This document shows, piece after piece, positions 1-11,320 of a DNA stretch of 64,000 bases. Under the pieces are notes generated by a model that was not told the origin of the DNA, ran no database searches, and worked only from the letters and a program-made list of their open reading frames with translations. The position numbers and the translations under genes were made by a program. Positions within the stretch are counted from its first letter, which is position 1. Every line of letters begins with the position of its first letter. Origin of the DNA: Hydrogenophaga sp. (GTDB lineage Bacteria > Pseudomonadota > Gammaproteobacteria > Burkholderiales > Burkholderiaceae_C); the NCBI RefSeq assembly GCF_025699295.1, contig NZ_JAILWB010000004.1:124001-188000 (forward strand). The letters run 5' to 3'.

Positions 1-857
1 AACTGTTCTGCGCCGATGGCGATGGCCAGCGGCAGGCCCAAGGCCGACCAGACCGAGTAGCGCCCGCCGACCCAGTCCCAGAACAGGAAGGTGCGTTCGG
101 CCGGATAGCCCAGCTTTGCCGCCTGCGCCGTCGAGGCGGTGATGGCCACCAGGTGCTTCGCCAGGGCATCGGCCGGACAGCCGTTGTCGCTCAGCCAGCG
201 TTGCGCGCTGGCTGCGTTGGTCAGCGTCTCCTGGGTGGTGAAGGTCTTGCTGGAGACGACGAGCAGGGTGCGCTGTGCGTCCAGTCCACGCAGCACGCTC
301 CACAAGGCCCAGGCATCGGGGTTGGAGACGTAGTGCACGCGCACCCCGGGGTGGGCGAGATGGGCCAGCGCGTCGGCCGCCATGCGCGGGCCGAGGTCGG
401 AGCCGCCGATGCCGATGTTCACCACGTCGGTGATGGCCTGGCCGCTGTGCCCGCGCACCGTGCCGGCGCGCAGCGCCTCGGCGAAGTCGCACACCCGCTG
501 CAGCTCGCGCTGCACCTCGGCCTGCACCGCCGCGCCCCAGGGCCCGGTGTGCAGCGGGTCGCCCCGCAGAGCCACGTGCAGCACGGGGCGGTCCTCGGTG
601 GTGTTGATGCGGTCCCCGCGGAACATGGCCTCGCGCTGCGCGGTCAGGCCCGATTGTTCGGCCAGGGCCAGCAAGGCCTGCTCGATCGCGGGCGAGACGC
701 GCTGGCGGCTGGCGTCGAGCGTGATGCCGGCGGCGCGCAGCGTCATGCGGGCAGCCCGGCCGGTATCGGTGGCCAGCAGGTCGCGCAGGTGGGGCTGCGT
801 GGCGCGGGCCAGTGATTCGAGTTGTTTCCAGGCGGACAGTTGGGTGGGTGCGCTCAT
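1..857 (-). CDS. pgi: Glucose-6-phosphate isomerase, C-terminus cut by window edge
   Basis: Interconverts glucose 6-phosphate and fructose 6-phosphate in the cytoplasm. Only the first 285 residues lie in the window; the frame is open to base 1, so the C-terminal part with the remaining active-site residues is missing. The family signature [10 protein letters not shown] is at about residues 148-157, [12 protein letters not shown] at 200-211, and a [11 protein letters not shown] stretch (family phosphate/sugar site) near 260-270. The ATG at 857 lies 21 bp after the eda stop. It is the last visible gene of a zwf-pgl-edd-eda-pgi run, which suits a cyclic Entner-Doudoroff flow where fructose 6-phosphate is returned to glucose 6-phosphate. 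Confidence 0.95.
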   Translation of the reverse strand, partial: MSAPTQLSAWKQLESLARATQPHLRDLLATDTGRAARMTLRAAGITLDASRQRVSPAIEQALLALAEQSGLTAQREAMFRGDRINTTEDRPVLHVALRGDPLHTGPWGAAVQAEVQRELQRVCDFAEALRAGTVRGHSGQAITDVVNIGIGGSDLGPRMAADALAHLAHPGVRVHYVSNPDAWALWSVLRGLDAQRTLLVVSSKTFTTQETLTNAASAQRWLSDNGCPADALAKHLVAITASTAQAAKLGYPAERTFLFWDWVGGRYSVWSALGLPLAIAIGAEQ

Positions 858-878
858 GGGTGCTCCGTTCGCCCGGGT

Positions 879-1517
879 TCAAACGCCTGTCGCAAGGGCG
901 GTCGCCTCGCGCGCGAGCTGGGTGATGCGCTTCCAGTCGCCGTCGCGCAGCGCGTCCGATGGCGTGAGCCAGGAGCCACCGGCCATGGCCACGTTGGGCA
1001 GGGTCAGCATGGCGCGCAGGTTCTCTGTGCTCACACCGCCGGTGGGGCAGAAGCGCACGTCGGGCAGAGGCGCGCCCAGTGCCTTGAGCATGGCGATGCC
1101 GCCAGCCTGCGCGGCAGGAAAGAGTTTCATCAGCGTGAAGCCATGGTCGCGCGCCTGCATCACTTCGCCCGGTGTCATCACGCCGGGAATGAAGGGCAGG
1201 GCAGCCTTGCGCACCGCCTCCACCAGCGCAGCGGTGCAACCCGGCGACAGCGCGAATGCCGCGCCGGCAGAGGCAACCTGCGACACCTCGGCCGCGCGGG
1301 TGACGGTGCCCGCGCCCAGGTGCATCTGCGGCACGGCGCGCGCCACGGCCTCGATGGCCTGCAGCGCCACGCCCGAGCGCAGGGTGATCTCCATGACGTC
1401 GATACCGCCTTCGAGCAGGGCGTGGGCAAGGGGCACCGCGTGCGCGGCGTCCTTGAGCACGATCACGGGCACGACGCGGGATTTGAAGGCAGGGCGGGAG
1501 AAACAGGTGGTGGTCAT
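879..1517 (-). CDS. eda: KDPG / 4-hydroxy-2-oxoglutarate aldolase
   Basis: Cleaves 2-keto-3-deoxy-6-phosphogluconate to pyruvate and glyceraldehyde 3-phosphate, the last step of the Entner-Doudoroff pathway. The 212-residue length is normal for the class I aldolase family. Visible motifs are VMEITLRS with the catalytic Glu at residue 43, GAGTVT near 68-73, PGVMTPGE near 111-118, the Schiff-base Lys in LMKLFPA at residue 131, and the phosphate loop FCPTGG near 156-161. It begins 11 bp after the edd stop, so the two are almost certainly co-transcribed. Confidence 0.97.
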   Translation of the reverse strand: MTTTCFSRPAFKSRVVPVIVLKDAAHAVPLAHALLEGGIDVMEITLRSGVALQAIEAVARAVPQMHLGAGTVTRAAEVSQVASAGAAFALSPGCTAALVEAVRKAALPFIPGVMTPGEVMQARDHGFTLMKLFPAAQAGGIAMLKALGAPLPDVRFCPTGGVSTENLRAMLTLPNVAMAGGSWLTPSDALRDGDWKRITQLAREATALATGV

Positions 1518-1528
1518 GGTGTCTGGGT

Positions 1529-3400
<1,872 letters not shown>

Positions 3401-3483
3401 GGTTTCAATTTCGCAGAAAGCGGTTGCGTGAGACGGCATGACCCAGGGGCAGCCAGGGTCCAGCTCCGCCGGCCCGAGCTGCC

Positions 3484-3517
3484 GCCCCCCCTCCCGCCAA
3501 AGGCGAGAGAGGGGGGA
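3484..3517. repeat. Imperfect C/G-rich hairpin in the pgl-edd spacer
   Basis: The 148-bp gene-free spacer 3401-3548 lies inside the zwf-pgl-edd-eda operon. It contains an imperfect inverted repeat with a C-run / G-run outer stem and a GCC-AAA-GGC tip. It resembles the short intergenic repeats common in Comamonadaceae genomes, but this is from memory. It may tune expression between the two halves of the operon; there is no T-tract for a standard terminator. Confidence 0.4.
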
Positions 3518-3548
3518 GAGGCGAAGCGGCGCGGGGGGTGTTTCATGG

Positions 3549-4259
3549 TCATGCCAGCCAGACACTGACGGGCGTGAGGTGCTGGTCCAGCACCAGCGAG
3601 ACCGGCAGGCTCTCGTCGGCGGTCAGGCGGGCCTGCTGGTAGACGGCGAGCTTGCTCGCGCCGGTGATCGAGAGCGCCAGCTCGCGCGTGGCCAGCAGGG
3701 CGGGCAGGGTGAGGGTGAGGCGCGCGTGCGGTGCGCGCGAAGCCGTGGCCGGGCGCAGCCAGGTGACCGGGCCGCTGCCGTGCAGCGCCCGGGCCAGGCC
3801 CGGCGCGCCCGGAAAGATCGAGGCGGTGTGGCCGTCCTCGCCCATGCCGAGCACGGCCACATCCATGGGCCAGGGCTGCGCGGCCAGCCGCTGGTTGGCG
3901 GCGTCGGCCAGGGTTTGCAGCGCGGCATCGTCGAGCGTGGCCGGCAAGGAGTCGAAGAACGGCACGAAGATGGCCTGCGCCGCCGCGCCCTGCAGCAGGT
4001 GGGTGCGCACCAGCGCGGTGTTGCTGTCGGCGTGCTCGTGCGGCACGCAGCGCTCGTCGACCAGCAGCACGGTGACCCGCGCCCACTCCAGCGGTTGCTG
4101 GCGCAACTGCTCGAACATCGCCACCGGCGACTTGCCCCCCGATACTGCCAGCACCGCATGACCGCGCACCGTGACGGCCTCGCGCAGCCGACGCGCCACA
4201 TGGCGCGCGAGCTGCTGCGCCAGTTCGTGCGGGCTGTTGCAGGGGTGTTCAAGCCGCAT
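3549..4259 (-). CDS. pgl: 6-phosphogluconolactonase
   Basis: Hydrolyses 6-phosphoglucono-delta-lactone to 6-phosphogluconate. The 236-residue protein belongs to the SOL/DevB glucosamine-6-phosphate isomerase-like family. Supporting stretches are LAVSGGKSP near residues 42-50, VLLVDERCVP near 69-78, SNTALVRTHLL near 84-94 and the GMGEDGHTASIFPG active-site block near 137-150. The ATG at 4259 directly abuts the zwf stop at 4260, indicating translational coupling and a shared transcript. Confidence 0.95.
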   Translation of the reverse strand: MRLEHPCNSPHELAQQLARHVARRLREAVTVRGHAVLAVSGGKSPVAMFEQLRQQPLEWARVTVLLVDERCVPHEHADSNTALVRTHLLQGAAAQAIFVPFFDSLPATLDDAALQTLADAANQRLAAQPWPMDVAVLGMGEDGHTASIFPGAPGLARALHGSGPVTWLRPATASRAPHARLTLTLPALLATRELALSITGASKLAVYQQARLTADESLPVSLVLDQHLTPVSVWLA

Positions 4260-5735
4260 TCAGGCCTCCTCGACCCAAGCCGAACCTTCGCGCGCCATCA
4301 GGGCCGACGAGGCCGCGGGCCCCCAGCTGCCGGCGGTATAGGGACGGGGTTTCTCGCGCAGGTTGCTCCAGCCGTCGAGGATGGGCTCGACCCAGGTCCA
4401 GGCGGCTTCGAGTTCGTCGCGCCGCATGAAGTGGGTCAGGCGGCCCTTGATCACGTCCATCAGCAGGCGTTCGTAGGCTTCGGCGCGGCGCGCGCTGAAG
4501 GCCGATTCGAGGTCCAGGTTCAGGCTTACCGGACGCAGGCGCATGCCGCTGCCGGGCTCCTTGGCCATCATCTGCAACTGCACGTGTTCCTCGGGCTGCA
4601 GGCGGATCATGAGGCGGTTGACCGGCTGGCGCGGCGCGTCCGGGAAGATGGTGTACGGCAGGTCGGCGAACTCGATCACGATCTCCGAGCGGCGCTCGGC
4701 CATGCGCTTGCCGGTGCGCAGGAAGATCGGCACGTTGGCCCAGCGCCAGTTGTTGATGTGCGCGCGCAGGGCGACGAAGGTCTCGGTGGTGCTGTCGGCG
4801 GGCACGTTGGCTTCCTGCAGGTAGCCGGCAGCCCTGTCGCCGTTGGACGCGCCGGCGGTGTACTGGCCGCGCACCGTGTCGCGCGCCACGTCGGCTTCCG
4901 TCATGGGGCGCAGCGAGCGCAGTACCTTGAGCTTCTCGTCCCGCACGGCGTCGGGGTCAAGCGAAACCGGCGGCTCCATGGCGACGATGCACAGCAGCTG
5001 CAGCAGGTGGTTCTGAACCATGTCGCGCAGTGCGCCGGTGCCGTCGTAGAAGCCGGCTCGGCTGCCCACGCCCACCGACTCGGCCACGGTGATCTGCACG
5101 CTCTTGATGTAGGGGCTGCGCCAGAGCGGCTCGAAGATGGTGTTGCCAAAGCGCAGCACCATCATGTTCTGCACCGTTTCCTTGCCCAGGTAGTGGTCAA
5201 TGCGGAAGGTCTGCGCCTCGCTGAAATAACGGCCGACCTCATCGTTGATGGCGCGCGCCGAGGCCAGGTCGTGGCCCAGGGGCTTTTCCAGCACCACACG
5301 GGCGCGTTCGTCGATCAGGCCCGCGCCATGCAGGTGCGCGCAGATGCCGGTGAACAGCGTGGGTGCGGTGGCCAGGTAGTACACGCGGTCGGAGCCGGGC
5401 TGCATCGCCGTGGCCAGGCCCGTGAAGTCTTCGGCCCGCGTGGCGTCCAGGCACACATAACCGAGCCGGTCCACGAAGCCGCGCCAGGCCACCTCGTCCA
5501 GGGTTTCGGGCGCGATGAAGCCGCGCACCTTGTCGTTGATGAAGGCGGTGAAGGTCTCGCGGTCCCAGGGCTGGCGGCCCAGCGCGTGGATGCGCGTGGC
5601 CTCGGGCAGGTTGTGGTGCAGGTGCGCCATGTAGAGCGCGGGCAGCAGCTTGCGCACCGAGAGGTCGCCCGCGCCACCGAAGATCACCAGGTCAAGCGGT
5701 TCGACAGGGGCGGGAGAGGGGGTCGATGTGGCCAT
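4260..5735 (-). CDS. zwf: Glucose-6-phosphate 1-dehydrogenase
   Basis: Oxidises glucose 6-phosphate to 6-phosphogluconolactone with NAD(P)+. The 491-residue length is normal. The coenzyme fingerprint [10 protein letters not shown] is at residues 20-29, EKPLG at 150-154, and the substrate-binding/catalytic block [13 protein letters not shown] at 178-190. It is the first gene of the Entner-Doudoroff operon. The start at 5735 leaves a short AT-rich leader with a HexR-like box 37 bp upstream, so expression is expected to be relieved by KDPG. Confidence 0.97.
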   Translation of the reverse strand: MATSTPSPAPVEPLDLVIFGGAGDLSVRKLLPALYMAHLHHNLPEATRIHALGRQPWDRETFTAFINDKVRGFIAPETLDEVAWRGFVDRLGYVCLDATRAEDFTGLATAMQPGSDRVYYLATAPTLFTGICAHLHGAGLIDERARVVLEKPLGHDLASARAINDEVGRYFSEAQTFRIDHYLGKETVQNMMVLRFGNTIFEPLWRSPYIKSVQITVAESVGVGSRAGFYDGTGALRDMVQNHLLQLLCIVAMEPPVSLDPDAVRDEKLKVLRSLRPMTEADVARDTVRGQYTAGASNGDRAAGYLQEANVPADSTTETFVALRAHINNWRWANVPIFLRTGKRMAERRSEIVIEFADLPYTIFPDAPRQPVNRLMIRLQPEEHVQLQMMAKEPGSGMRLRPVSLNLDLESAFSARRAEAYERLLMDVIKGRLTHFMRRDELEAAWTWVEPILDGWSNLREKPRPYTAGSWGPAASSALMAREGSAWVEEA

Positions 5736-5772
5736 GAATCTAATTTAGTTACTTGCTGTTTTTGGATTTTAT

Positions 5773-5787
5773 TGTAATCAAGTTACA
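5773..5787 (-). promoter_or_regulatory. HexR-type operator overlapping the zwf promoter
   Basis: The 15-bp sequence TGTAATCAAGTTACA is TGTAA-N5-TTACA, an inverted repeat. It closely matches the published proteobacterial HexR consensus TGTAATTAAATTACA. On the coding strand of zwf the operator contains a TACAAT hexamer that could be the -10 element, so a bound repressor would block RNA polymerase. HexR itself is not in this window. The placement before the ED operon matches the known HexR regulon. Confidence 0.75.
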
Positions 5788-5869
5788 TGGCGGTTTCTTT
5801 CTGCGCCCGCCAGTGCGCCACCTTACCCCGATGCTGCGCGCCTTGCACGCGCGGGGCGCAACCGTGTGT

Positions 5870-5884
5870 GGCCTCTTTCAGGCC
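5870..5884 (-). terminator. Possible terminator hairpin after the LolD-like gene
   Basis: GGCCT and AGGCC arms around a 5-base loop lie 7 bp downstream of the ABC ATPase stop codon. There is no T-run, so this is at best a weak factor-assisted stop. It separates the miaA-side operon from the zwf promoter. Confidence 0.3.
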
Positions 5885-5891
5885 CGAGGCG

Positions 5892-6542
5892 CTACGCGGC
5901 CTGCAAGCCCGTGGCGGTGAGGTGCAGCACGCGCTGCGCGCGCGAAGCCGCCGATGCGGAGTGCGTGACCAGCACCAGGGCCGCGCCACTGCCGCCCGCC
6001 TGCTGCTGCAGCACGTCCATCACCTGCGCGGCGGTGGACGGATCGAGGTTGCCGGTGGGCTCGTCGGCCAGCAGCAGGCTGGGCCGGTGCACCAGCGCGC
6101 GCGCGATCGCCACGCGCTGCAACTGGCCACCCGAGAGCTCGGCCGGCAGGCGCGCGCCGAGTTCGCCCAGGCCCACGGCCTCCAGCATCTGCCGCACGCG
6201 CGCGGCGTCGGGCCGGCCCAGCAGCAGCAGGGGCAGGCCCACGTTCTGCGCCACGTCCAGGTGCGGCAGCACGTGGAAGGCCTGGAAGACGAAGCCCAGG
6301 TGCTCGCGCCGCCAGTGCGCGCGCTGCGTGTCGTCCAGGGTGCCGAGGTCCACGCCGTCGTGCGTGACCGTGCCCTCGCTCCAGTCGTCGAGCGCGGCCA
6401 GGCAGTTGAGCAGGCTGGACTTGCCCACGCCCGATTCGCCCACGATGGCGATGAACTCGCCGGGTTCGACGGCGAGACTCACACCGCTGAACACCGGCGT
6501 GTCGCCGTAGCGCTTGCCCAGGCGGTCGACGACAAGGCTCAT
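5892..6542 (-). CDS. LolD/MacB-type ABC transporter ATP-binding protein, no adjacent permease
   Basis: Cytoplasmic ATPase subunit of an ABC system of the lipoprotein-release / MacB (o228) family. In 216 residues it has Walker [10 protein letters not shown] at 35-43, a Q-loop in FVFQAF near 84-89, signature LSGGQ at 136-140, Walker B LLLADEP at 157-163 and the switch His in LVTHS. The ATG overlaps the miaA stop (ATGA). A MacB/LolC-like permease gene normally sits beside such ATPases, but the neighbours are miaA and zwf. The permease must be elsewhere, or the ATPase serves a non-transport role; the substrate cannot be inferred. Confidence 0.85.
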   Translation of the reverse strand: MSLVVDRLGKRYGDTPVFSGVSLAVEPGEFIAIVGESGVGKSSLLNCLAALDDWSEGTVTHDGVDLGTLDDTQRAHWRREHLGFVFQAFHVLPHLDVAQNVGLPLLLLGRPDAARVRQMLEAVGLGELGARLPAELSGGQLQRVAIARALVHRPSLLLADEPTGNLDPSTAAQVMDVLQQQAGGSGAALVLVTHSASAASRAQRVLHLTATGLQAA

Positions 6543-7507
6543 GCCGGTGATCCCAGCCGCTCCCCGACCGCGCGCAGCACCTGCGCCAGCGCATCGGGCG
6601 CGTCGCAGGCGATCACGCGGCGCTGCGGCATGGAGCGCAGCCAGGTGAGCTGGCGCTTGCCGAGCTGGCGCGTGGCGGCGGTGCTCAGCTCGCGCAGTTC
6701 GTCGAGGTGTTCGCGCGTGAGCGCGTCGCCGTGCGCGGCCAGCATGTCCCAGGCCTGGCGGTAGCCCACGCAGCGCATCGACGGCAGTTCGGTGGAGAGG
6801 TCGCCGCGCGCGCGCAGGGCGCGCATCTCGTCGAGGAAGCCGCTGGCGAGCATGTCGTCGAAGCGCTGCGCGATGCGCGCATGCAGCCAGCTACGGTCCT
6901 GTGGTTCCAGCGAGATCAGGTCGCCGGGCACGAGCGGGCTGGCCGGGTTGTGCGTGCGACCGGTCTGGAAGCTGGAGATCGGCTGGCCCGATACCTCGAA
7001 GACCTCGAGCGCGCGCTGGATGCGCTGCGAATCGTTGGGTGGCAGGCGCGCGGCGGTGGCCGGGTCCACGCGCGCGAGCTCGGCGTGCAGCGCGGGCCAG
7101 CCCTGTGCCCGCGCACGGGCTTCGATGGCCTCGCGCACCGTGGCGTCGGCCTGCGGCATGTCGTCCAGGCCCACCAGCAGGGCCTTGAAGTACAGCATGG
7201 TGCCGCCCACCAGCAGCGCGGTGCGCCCGCGCGCTGCGATCTCGTCCACCAGGCGCGTGGCGTCGCGCACGAAGTCGGCCGCGCTGTAGCTCTGCAGCGG
7301 GTCGAGGATGTCGATCAGGTGGTGCGGCACCTGCGCGCGCTCCGCGGCCGTGGGCTTGGCGCTGCCGATGTCCATGCCGCGGTAGACCAGGGCCGAATCG
7401 ACGCTCACGATCTCCACTGGCCAGCGCTGCGCGATGGCCAGCGCAGCCGCGCTCTTGCCGCTGGCCGTGGGGCCGGCCAGGGCGATGCAGCGCGGTGCGG
7501 GGGCCAT
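6539..7507 (-). CDS. miaA: tRNA dimethylallyltransferase
   Basis: Transfers a dimethylallyl group to N6 of A37 in tRNAs reading UNN codons. The 322-residue protein has the P-loop AGPTASGKS at residues 11-19 and a [16 protein letters not shown] stretch, the family DSxQxY-type tRNA/active-site block. Further family features are an [13 protein letters not shown] segment and an RCVGYRQAW segment near the C-terminus. It follows the MFS exporter gene by 5 bp and overlaps the ABC ATPase by 4 bp. Its proximity to mutL (about 4 kb upstream) is a loosened form of the mutL-miaA linkage seen in many proteobacteria. Confidence 0.97.
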   Translation of the reverse strand: MAPAPRCIALAGPTASGKSAAALAIAQRWPVEIVSVDSALVYRGMDIGSAKPTAAERAQVPHHLIDILDPLQSYSAADFVRDATRLVDEIAARGRTALLVGGTMLYFKALLVGLDDMPQADATVREAIEARARAQGWPALHAELARVDPATAARLPPNDSQRIQRALEVFEVSGQPISSFQTGRTHNPASPLVPGDLISLEPQDRSWLHARIAQRFDDMLASGFLDEMRALRARGDLSTELPSMRCVGYRQAWDMLAAHGDALTREHLDELRELSTAATRQLGKRQLTWLRSMPQRRVIACDAPDALAQVLRAVGERLGSPA

Positions 7508-7512
7508 GGCGG

Positions 7513-8757
7513 TCAGGTCGGCGCCAGGCGCTGCGGCGCGCCCTGGGTCTCACCGAAGCGCTGCACCAGCGTCCAGGCGACGGCGGCGATGAGCACGCTC
7601 CAGAACCACAGGCCGTTGGTCAGCGGCAGCACGCTGTCGGCGCCCGCCAGGCTCACACCGAGCCAGCCGCCCATGCCGAAGGCCGCGGCCATCGAAAGAA
7701 AACCACTGAGCGCCGAGGCCGCGCCGGCAGCCTGCGGGAACGGGCCGACCGCGCCGCTCTGGCCGCAGGGCTGGTGCACACCGTGGGCCAGCGTGAAGAG
7801 CCAGAACGGCAGCATGATGGCCCAGGTGTTGTGCACGCCCAGCAGGCCGAGCAAGCCCATGGATGTGCCGGCGGTCAGGGTCATGGCGCCCGCAATCGCC
7901 ACGGTGCGCCGCAACCCTACGCGCGGCAGCAGGTGGCGGCAGAGGAAGGTGCCGAGGATGTAGGTGAGCGACATGCTGAACATCAGCAGGCCGTAGCCGG
8001 TGGTGGACACACCGAGCACGCGGATGAACACGAAGGACGAGGCCGCCAGGAAGGTGAACAGGCCACCGTAGGACGCGGTGGACAGCAGCGAGAACGCCCA
8101 GAAGGTCGGGTGGCGCATGATCTGCGCCCAGGTGGACAGCATGGTGCGCGGCTGCAGCGCGCGCGGGTTCTTCTGCGGCAGGGTTTCCTCGAAGCGCCAG
8201 GCCACCACGGTCAGCGCGATGGCACCGAACACCGCCAGCGAGAGCAGCGAGACGCGCCAGCCGAACAGGTCGGACAGCAGGCCGCCGGTGGGGGATGCGG
8301 CACAGGCGATCACGCCCAGGCCGGTGAGGCCCTTGGACATGACGCGCGCGCCCTCGCTGGGCGCGTACAGGTCGCGCACGATGGCGCGCGCGCACATCAC
8401 GCCCGCGCCCATGGCCACGCCCTGCAACGTGCGCCAGACGATGAGCTGCTCCATTGACGGCGCGAACACGGCGCCCACCGACGCCACCACGAAGCCCGTC
8501 ATGCCCACGAGCAGGATGGGTCGGCGGCCGAAGCGGTCCGACAGCGGGCCCCAGACCAGTTGCGACAGACCAAAGGCCAGCAGCAGCGCGGTGAGCGTGA
8601 GTTGCGCCTGCGACATGGGCGCGCCAAAGCCCGCGGTGAGAGCGGGCAGGGCAGGCAGGTAGAGGTCGGTGGCGATCGGCTGCATGCCCAGCAGCAGGGA
8701 CAGGACGAGCACGATCAGGCCCGGCGACATGGCGGAAGCGGTTGGCGTGGAGGGCAT
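7513..8757 (-). CDS. Bcr/CflA-type MFS drug exporter
   Basis: A 414-residue major facilitator with about 12 hydrophobic segments. The N-terminal motif [13 protein letters not shown] in helix 1 is characteristic of the Bcr/CflA (bicyclomycin/chloramphenicol) group. The loop 2-3 motif is [11 protein letters not shown] (MFS motif A). The ATG at 8757 was chosen; an upstream ATG at 8811 would add an atypical arginine-rich stretch. It probably exports drugs or small metabolites across the inner membrane, but the substrate is unknown. It precedes miaA by 5 bp. Confidence 0.88.
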   Translation of the reverse strand: MPSTPTASAMSPGLIVLVLSLLLGMQPIATDLYLPALPALTAGFGAPMSQAQLTLTALLLAFGLSQLVWGPLSDRFGRRPILLVGMTGFVVASVGAVFAPSMEQLIVWRTLQGVAMGAGVMCARAIVRDLYAPSEGARVMSKGLTGLGVIACAASPTGGLLSDLFGWRVSLLSLAVFGAIALTVVAWRFEETLPQKNPRALQPRTMLSTWAQIMRHPTFWAFSLLSTASYGGLFTFLAASSFVFIRVLGVSTTGYGLLMFSMSLTYILGTFLCRHLLPRVGLRRTVAIAGAMTLTAGTSMGLLGLLGVHNTWAIMLPFWLFTLAHGVHQPCGQSGAVGPFPQAAGAASALSGFLSMAAAFGMGGWLGVSLAGADSVLPLTNGLWFWSVLIAAVAWTLVQRFGETQGAPQRLAPT

Positions 8758-8815
8758 CCGGTCGAGGGTAGCAGAACACCCCTCGGCCCCGAGCCCGCGG
8801 GATCGGAACAACCGC

Positions 8816-9709
8816 CTACTGCGCGATCGCGTCCGCCGCGTTCACCACGTCCAGTGCGGCCGGCTCGTCGCGCAGGCCGAACAGGTCGGCCAGTGCCACA
8901 CGGTATTGCGCCTGGCCGACCGAGTTGGTGTTGTGGTGCGAGCCCCCCTCGACCAGCACGAAGGCCTTGCGGCCAGTGGCGGCCTCATACAGCCGGCGCC
9001 CCAGCGCGGGATGGATCAGTCGATCCTCGCCGCCGTGCACGACCAGCAGCGGTGAACCGATGTCGGGCACGCGCTTGACGGCCTCGAAGCGCTGCGTGAT
9101 CAGCAGCGAGACCGGCAGCCAGCCCCACTTGAAGGTGCTGACGACGTCGGCGATGGACGTGAAGGTGCCTTCGACCAGGGTGCCGGCCTCGTCCTGCACG
9201 CGTGCCGCGAGCTCGATGGCGATGGCGCCGCCGAGCGAATGGCCGAAGATGTAGCGTGGCCGGTCGGGGTACTTCTCGCCCAGCCAGTCCCAGGCCGCGC
9301 GCGCGTCCTCGTAGGCCGTGTCCTCCGACGGCAGCTCGTTGGTGCTCTGGCCGAAACCGCGGTAGTCGATGGCGAGCACCGAGAAACCCAGCTCCTGCAT
9401 GCGCCGGGCCCGGAAGGCCGAGCCGATGACGTTGAAGCGCGCGCCATGCAGGTAGAGCAGCACCGGCGCATCCGCGCGGCGCGCGAAGTCCTCGTGGGCT
9501 GCCCACAGCCCGTGCAGCTTGACCGGCTTGCTGGTGGTGGGCTCGGTGTAGTGAATCCACACCTCGTCCATGCTCTGGGCCGCGTAGGTGCCGCCGGACC
9601 AGCTGCGGTCCGAGGGCTGGAAGATCCATGCGCGCTGCCGTTCATCCAGCGTCGCGCATCCGGCCAGCAGGGCCAGGGCGGCAAGCACGGTGGCGATGAG
9701 ACGCTTCAT
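8816..9709 (-). CDS. Alpha/beta-hydrolase lipoprotein
   Basis: A 297-residue serine hydrolase with a lipoprotein signal: lipobox LLAGC with the lipidated Cys at residue 18, so it is probably membrane-anchored and faces the periplasm. The hydrolase core follows an oxyanion-type LYLHGARFN segment near 85-93. The nucleophile elbow GHSLGG puts the Ser at 158, the acid in GGEDRL is Asp229, and the catalytic His is in GGSHHN at 258/259. It resembles the YqjL/BEM46-like family of unknown substrate. It precedes the MFS gene with a 58-bp gap. Confidence 0.85.
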   Translation of the reverse strand: MKRLIATVLAALALLAGCATLDERQRAWIFQPSDRSWSGGTYAAQSMDEVWIHYTEPTTSKPVKLHGLWAAHEDFARRADAPVLLYLHGARFNVIGSAFRARRMQELGFSVLAIDYRGFGQSTNELPSEDTAYEDARAAWDWLGEKYPDRPRYIFGHSLGGAIAIELAARVQDEAGTLVEGTFTSIADVVSTFKWGWLPVSLLITQRFEAVKRVPDIGSPLLVVHGGEDRLIHPALGRRLYEAATGRKAFVLVEGGSHHNTNSVGQAQYRVALADLFGLRDEPAALDVVNAADAIAQ

Positions 9710-9813
9710 GGCGGTGATGGATGCACCCGGACGGGGAAAAGTTCAGGTCCTTTTCCCGATGGTGCAGTTTCCATGCCACCGCTGGCGTCGGGTCAAACCC
9801 TCGCCGCTGTGCC

Positions 9814-11157
9814 TCAGATCACCCCTTGTGCCAGCATCGCGTCGGCCACTTTCACGAAGCCGGCGATGTTCGCGCCGTCCACATAACTCACCGAACCGTC
9901 GGCACGGCGTCCATGGCGCGCGCAGGCCTCGTGGATGCCGACCATGATGGTGTGCAGGCGCGCATCGACTTCGTCGCGCGGCCACGACAGGCGCATCGCG
10001 TTCTGGCTCATTTCCAGGCCGGAGGTGGCCACGCCGCCGGCGTTGCTGGCCTTGCCGGGCGCGTACAGCACGCCGGCATCCTCGAAACGCTGCGCGGCTT
10101 CCATGGTGGTGGGCATGTTGGCGCCCTCGGCCACGCAGACCACACCGTTTCGGATCAGCGTGGCGGCGTCATCGGCATCCAGTTCGTTCTGCGTCGCACA
10201 CGGCAGGGCCACGTCCACCGGGACGGCCCAGGGTTTCATGCCGGGTTCGAAACGCGCATGGGTGCGCCGGGCATAGTCGCTCACGCGGCCGTACAGGTGG
10301 TTCTTCACCTCCATCAGCTCGGCCAGCTTGGCCGGGCTGAAGCCTTCTTCGTCGATCACCGTGCCACTGGAGTCGGACACCGTGACCACCTTGGCGCCCA
10401 GCGCCATGGCCTTTTCCACCGCGTACTGCGCCACGTTGCCCGAGCCGGAGACGCTGACGCGCAGGCCCTGGAAGCTTTTGCCCTGCTGCTTGAGCATTTC
10501 CTCGGCGAAGTACACCGTGCCGTAGCCCGTGGCCTCGGGGCGGACCAGCGAGCCGCCGAACGACAGGCCCTTGCCGGTGAAGACGCAGTCGGCGCGGTTG
10601 CTGAGCTTCTTCATCATGCCGGCCATGAAGCCGACCTCGCGCCCGCCCACGCCGATGTCGCCCGCGGGCACGTCGGTGTCGCTGCCGACGTGGCGGAACA
10701 GTTCGCTCACCAGCGCCTGGCAGAAGCGCATCACCTCGCCGGGGCTCTTGCCCTTGGGGTCGAAGTCGGAGCCGCCCTTGCCACCGCCCATGGGCAGGGT
10801 GGTGAGCGCGTTCTTGAAGGTTTGCTCGAACGCGAGGAACTTGAGGATGGACAGGTTCACCGAGGGGTGGAAGCGCATGCCGCCCTTGTAGGGACCGATG
10901 GCCGAACTGTGCTGGATGCGGTAGCCGCGATTCACCTGCACGTCACCGTGGTCGTTGACCCAGGAGACGCGGAACATCACCACGCGCTCGGGTTCGACGA
11001 GCCGATCAAGCAGGCCGTGTTCGGCGTACCGGGGGTGGGCAGCGATGAAGGGCCAGAGGCTTTCCATCACCTCGGTGACGGCCTGGTGGAATTCGGGCTG
11101 CCCCGGGTTCTGTTGTGCGACGTGTTCCAGGAATTGGTGGGCCGATGTGTATTTCAT
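9814..11157 (-). CDS. gdhA: NADP-type glutamate dehydrogenase
   Basis: Reductively aminates 2-oxoglutarate to glutamate for ammonium assimilation. From the ATG at 11157 the protein has 447 residues, the same length as E. coli GdhA, and starts MKYTSAHQFLEHV in register with that enzyme. An ATG three codons upstream (11166) is possible but closer to the predicted promoter. Visible are the glutamate-binding GGMRFHPSVN segment, the Lys-rich GGGKGGSDFDPKGKS active-site segment and the dinucleotide turn SGSGNVAQYA. It stands alone, with 104 bp to the next gene. Confidence 0.96.
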   Translation of the reverse strand: MKYTSAHQFLEHVAQQNPGQPEFHQAVTEVMESLWPFIAAHPRYAEHGLLDRLVEPERVVMFRVSWVNDHGDVQVNRGYRIQHSSAIGPYKGGMRFHPSVNLSILKFLAFEQTFKNALTTLPMGGGKGGSDFDPKGKSPGEVMRFCQALVSELFRHVGSDTDVPAGDIGVGGREVGFMAGMMKKLSNRADCVFTGKGLSFGGSLVRPEATGYGTVYFAEEMLKQQGKSFQGLRVSVSGSGNVAQYAVEKAMALGAKVVTVSDSSGTVIDEEGFSPAKLAELMEVKNHLYGRVSDYARRTHARFEPGMKPWAVPVDVALPCATQNELDADDAATLIRNGVVCVAEGANMPTTMEAAQRFEDAGVLYAPGKASNAGGVATSGLEMSQNAMRLSWPRDEVDARLHTIMVGIHEACARHGRRADGSVSYVDGANIAGFVKVADAMLAQGVI

Positions 11158-11186
11158 GTGTCTCATGCGTCAAAAAGGTGCATGAG

Positions 11187-11192
11187 ATTATG
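11187..11192 (-). promoter_or_regulatory. Candidate -10 element of gdhA
   Basis: CATAAT on the minus strand, about 29 bp ahead of the chosen gdhA start, with a weak TTGGGT -35-like hexamer 18 bp further upstream. This spacing favours the 11157 start over 11166. Confidence 0.35.
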
Positions 11193-11320
11193 TGCAGTCC
11201 GCATTTCGCGACCCAAAACGCCCTGTTCTGAAGCGTTCCGACGGGGTGCTTGCCCGAAATCTGATCCAGGGCGGTGCCGGTGCGGGGTGTCGGCCCGTTG
11301 ATGTCCCGTTCTGGTGCGCC

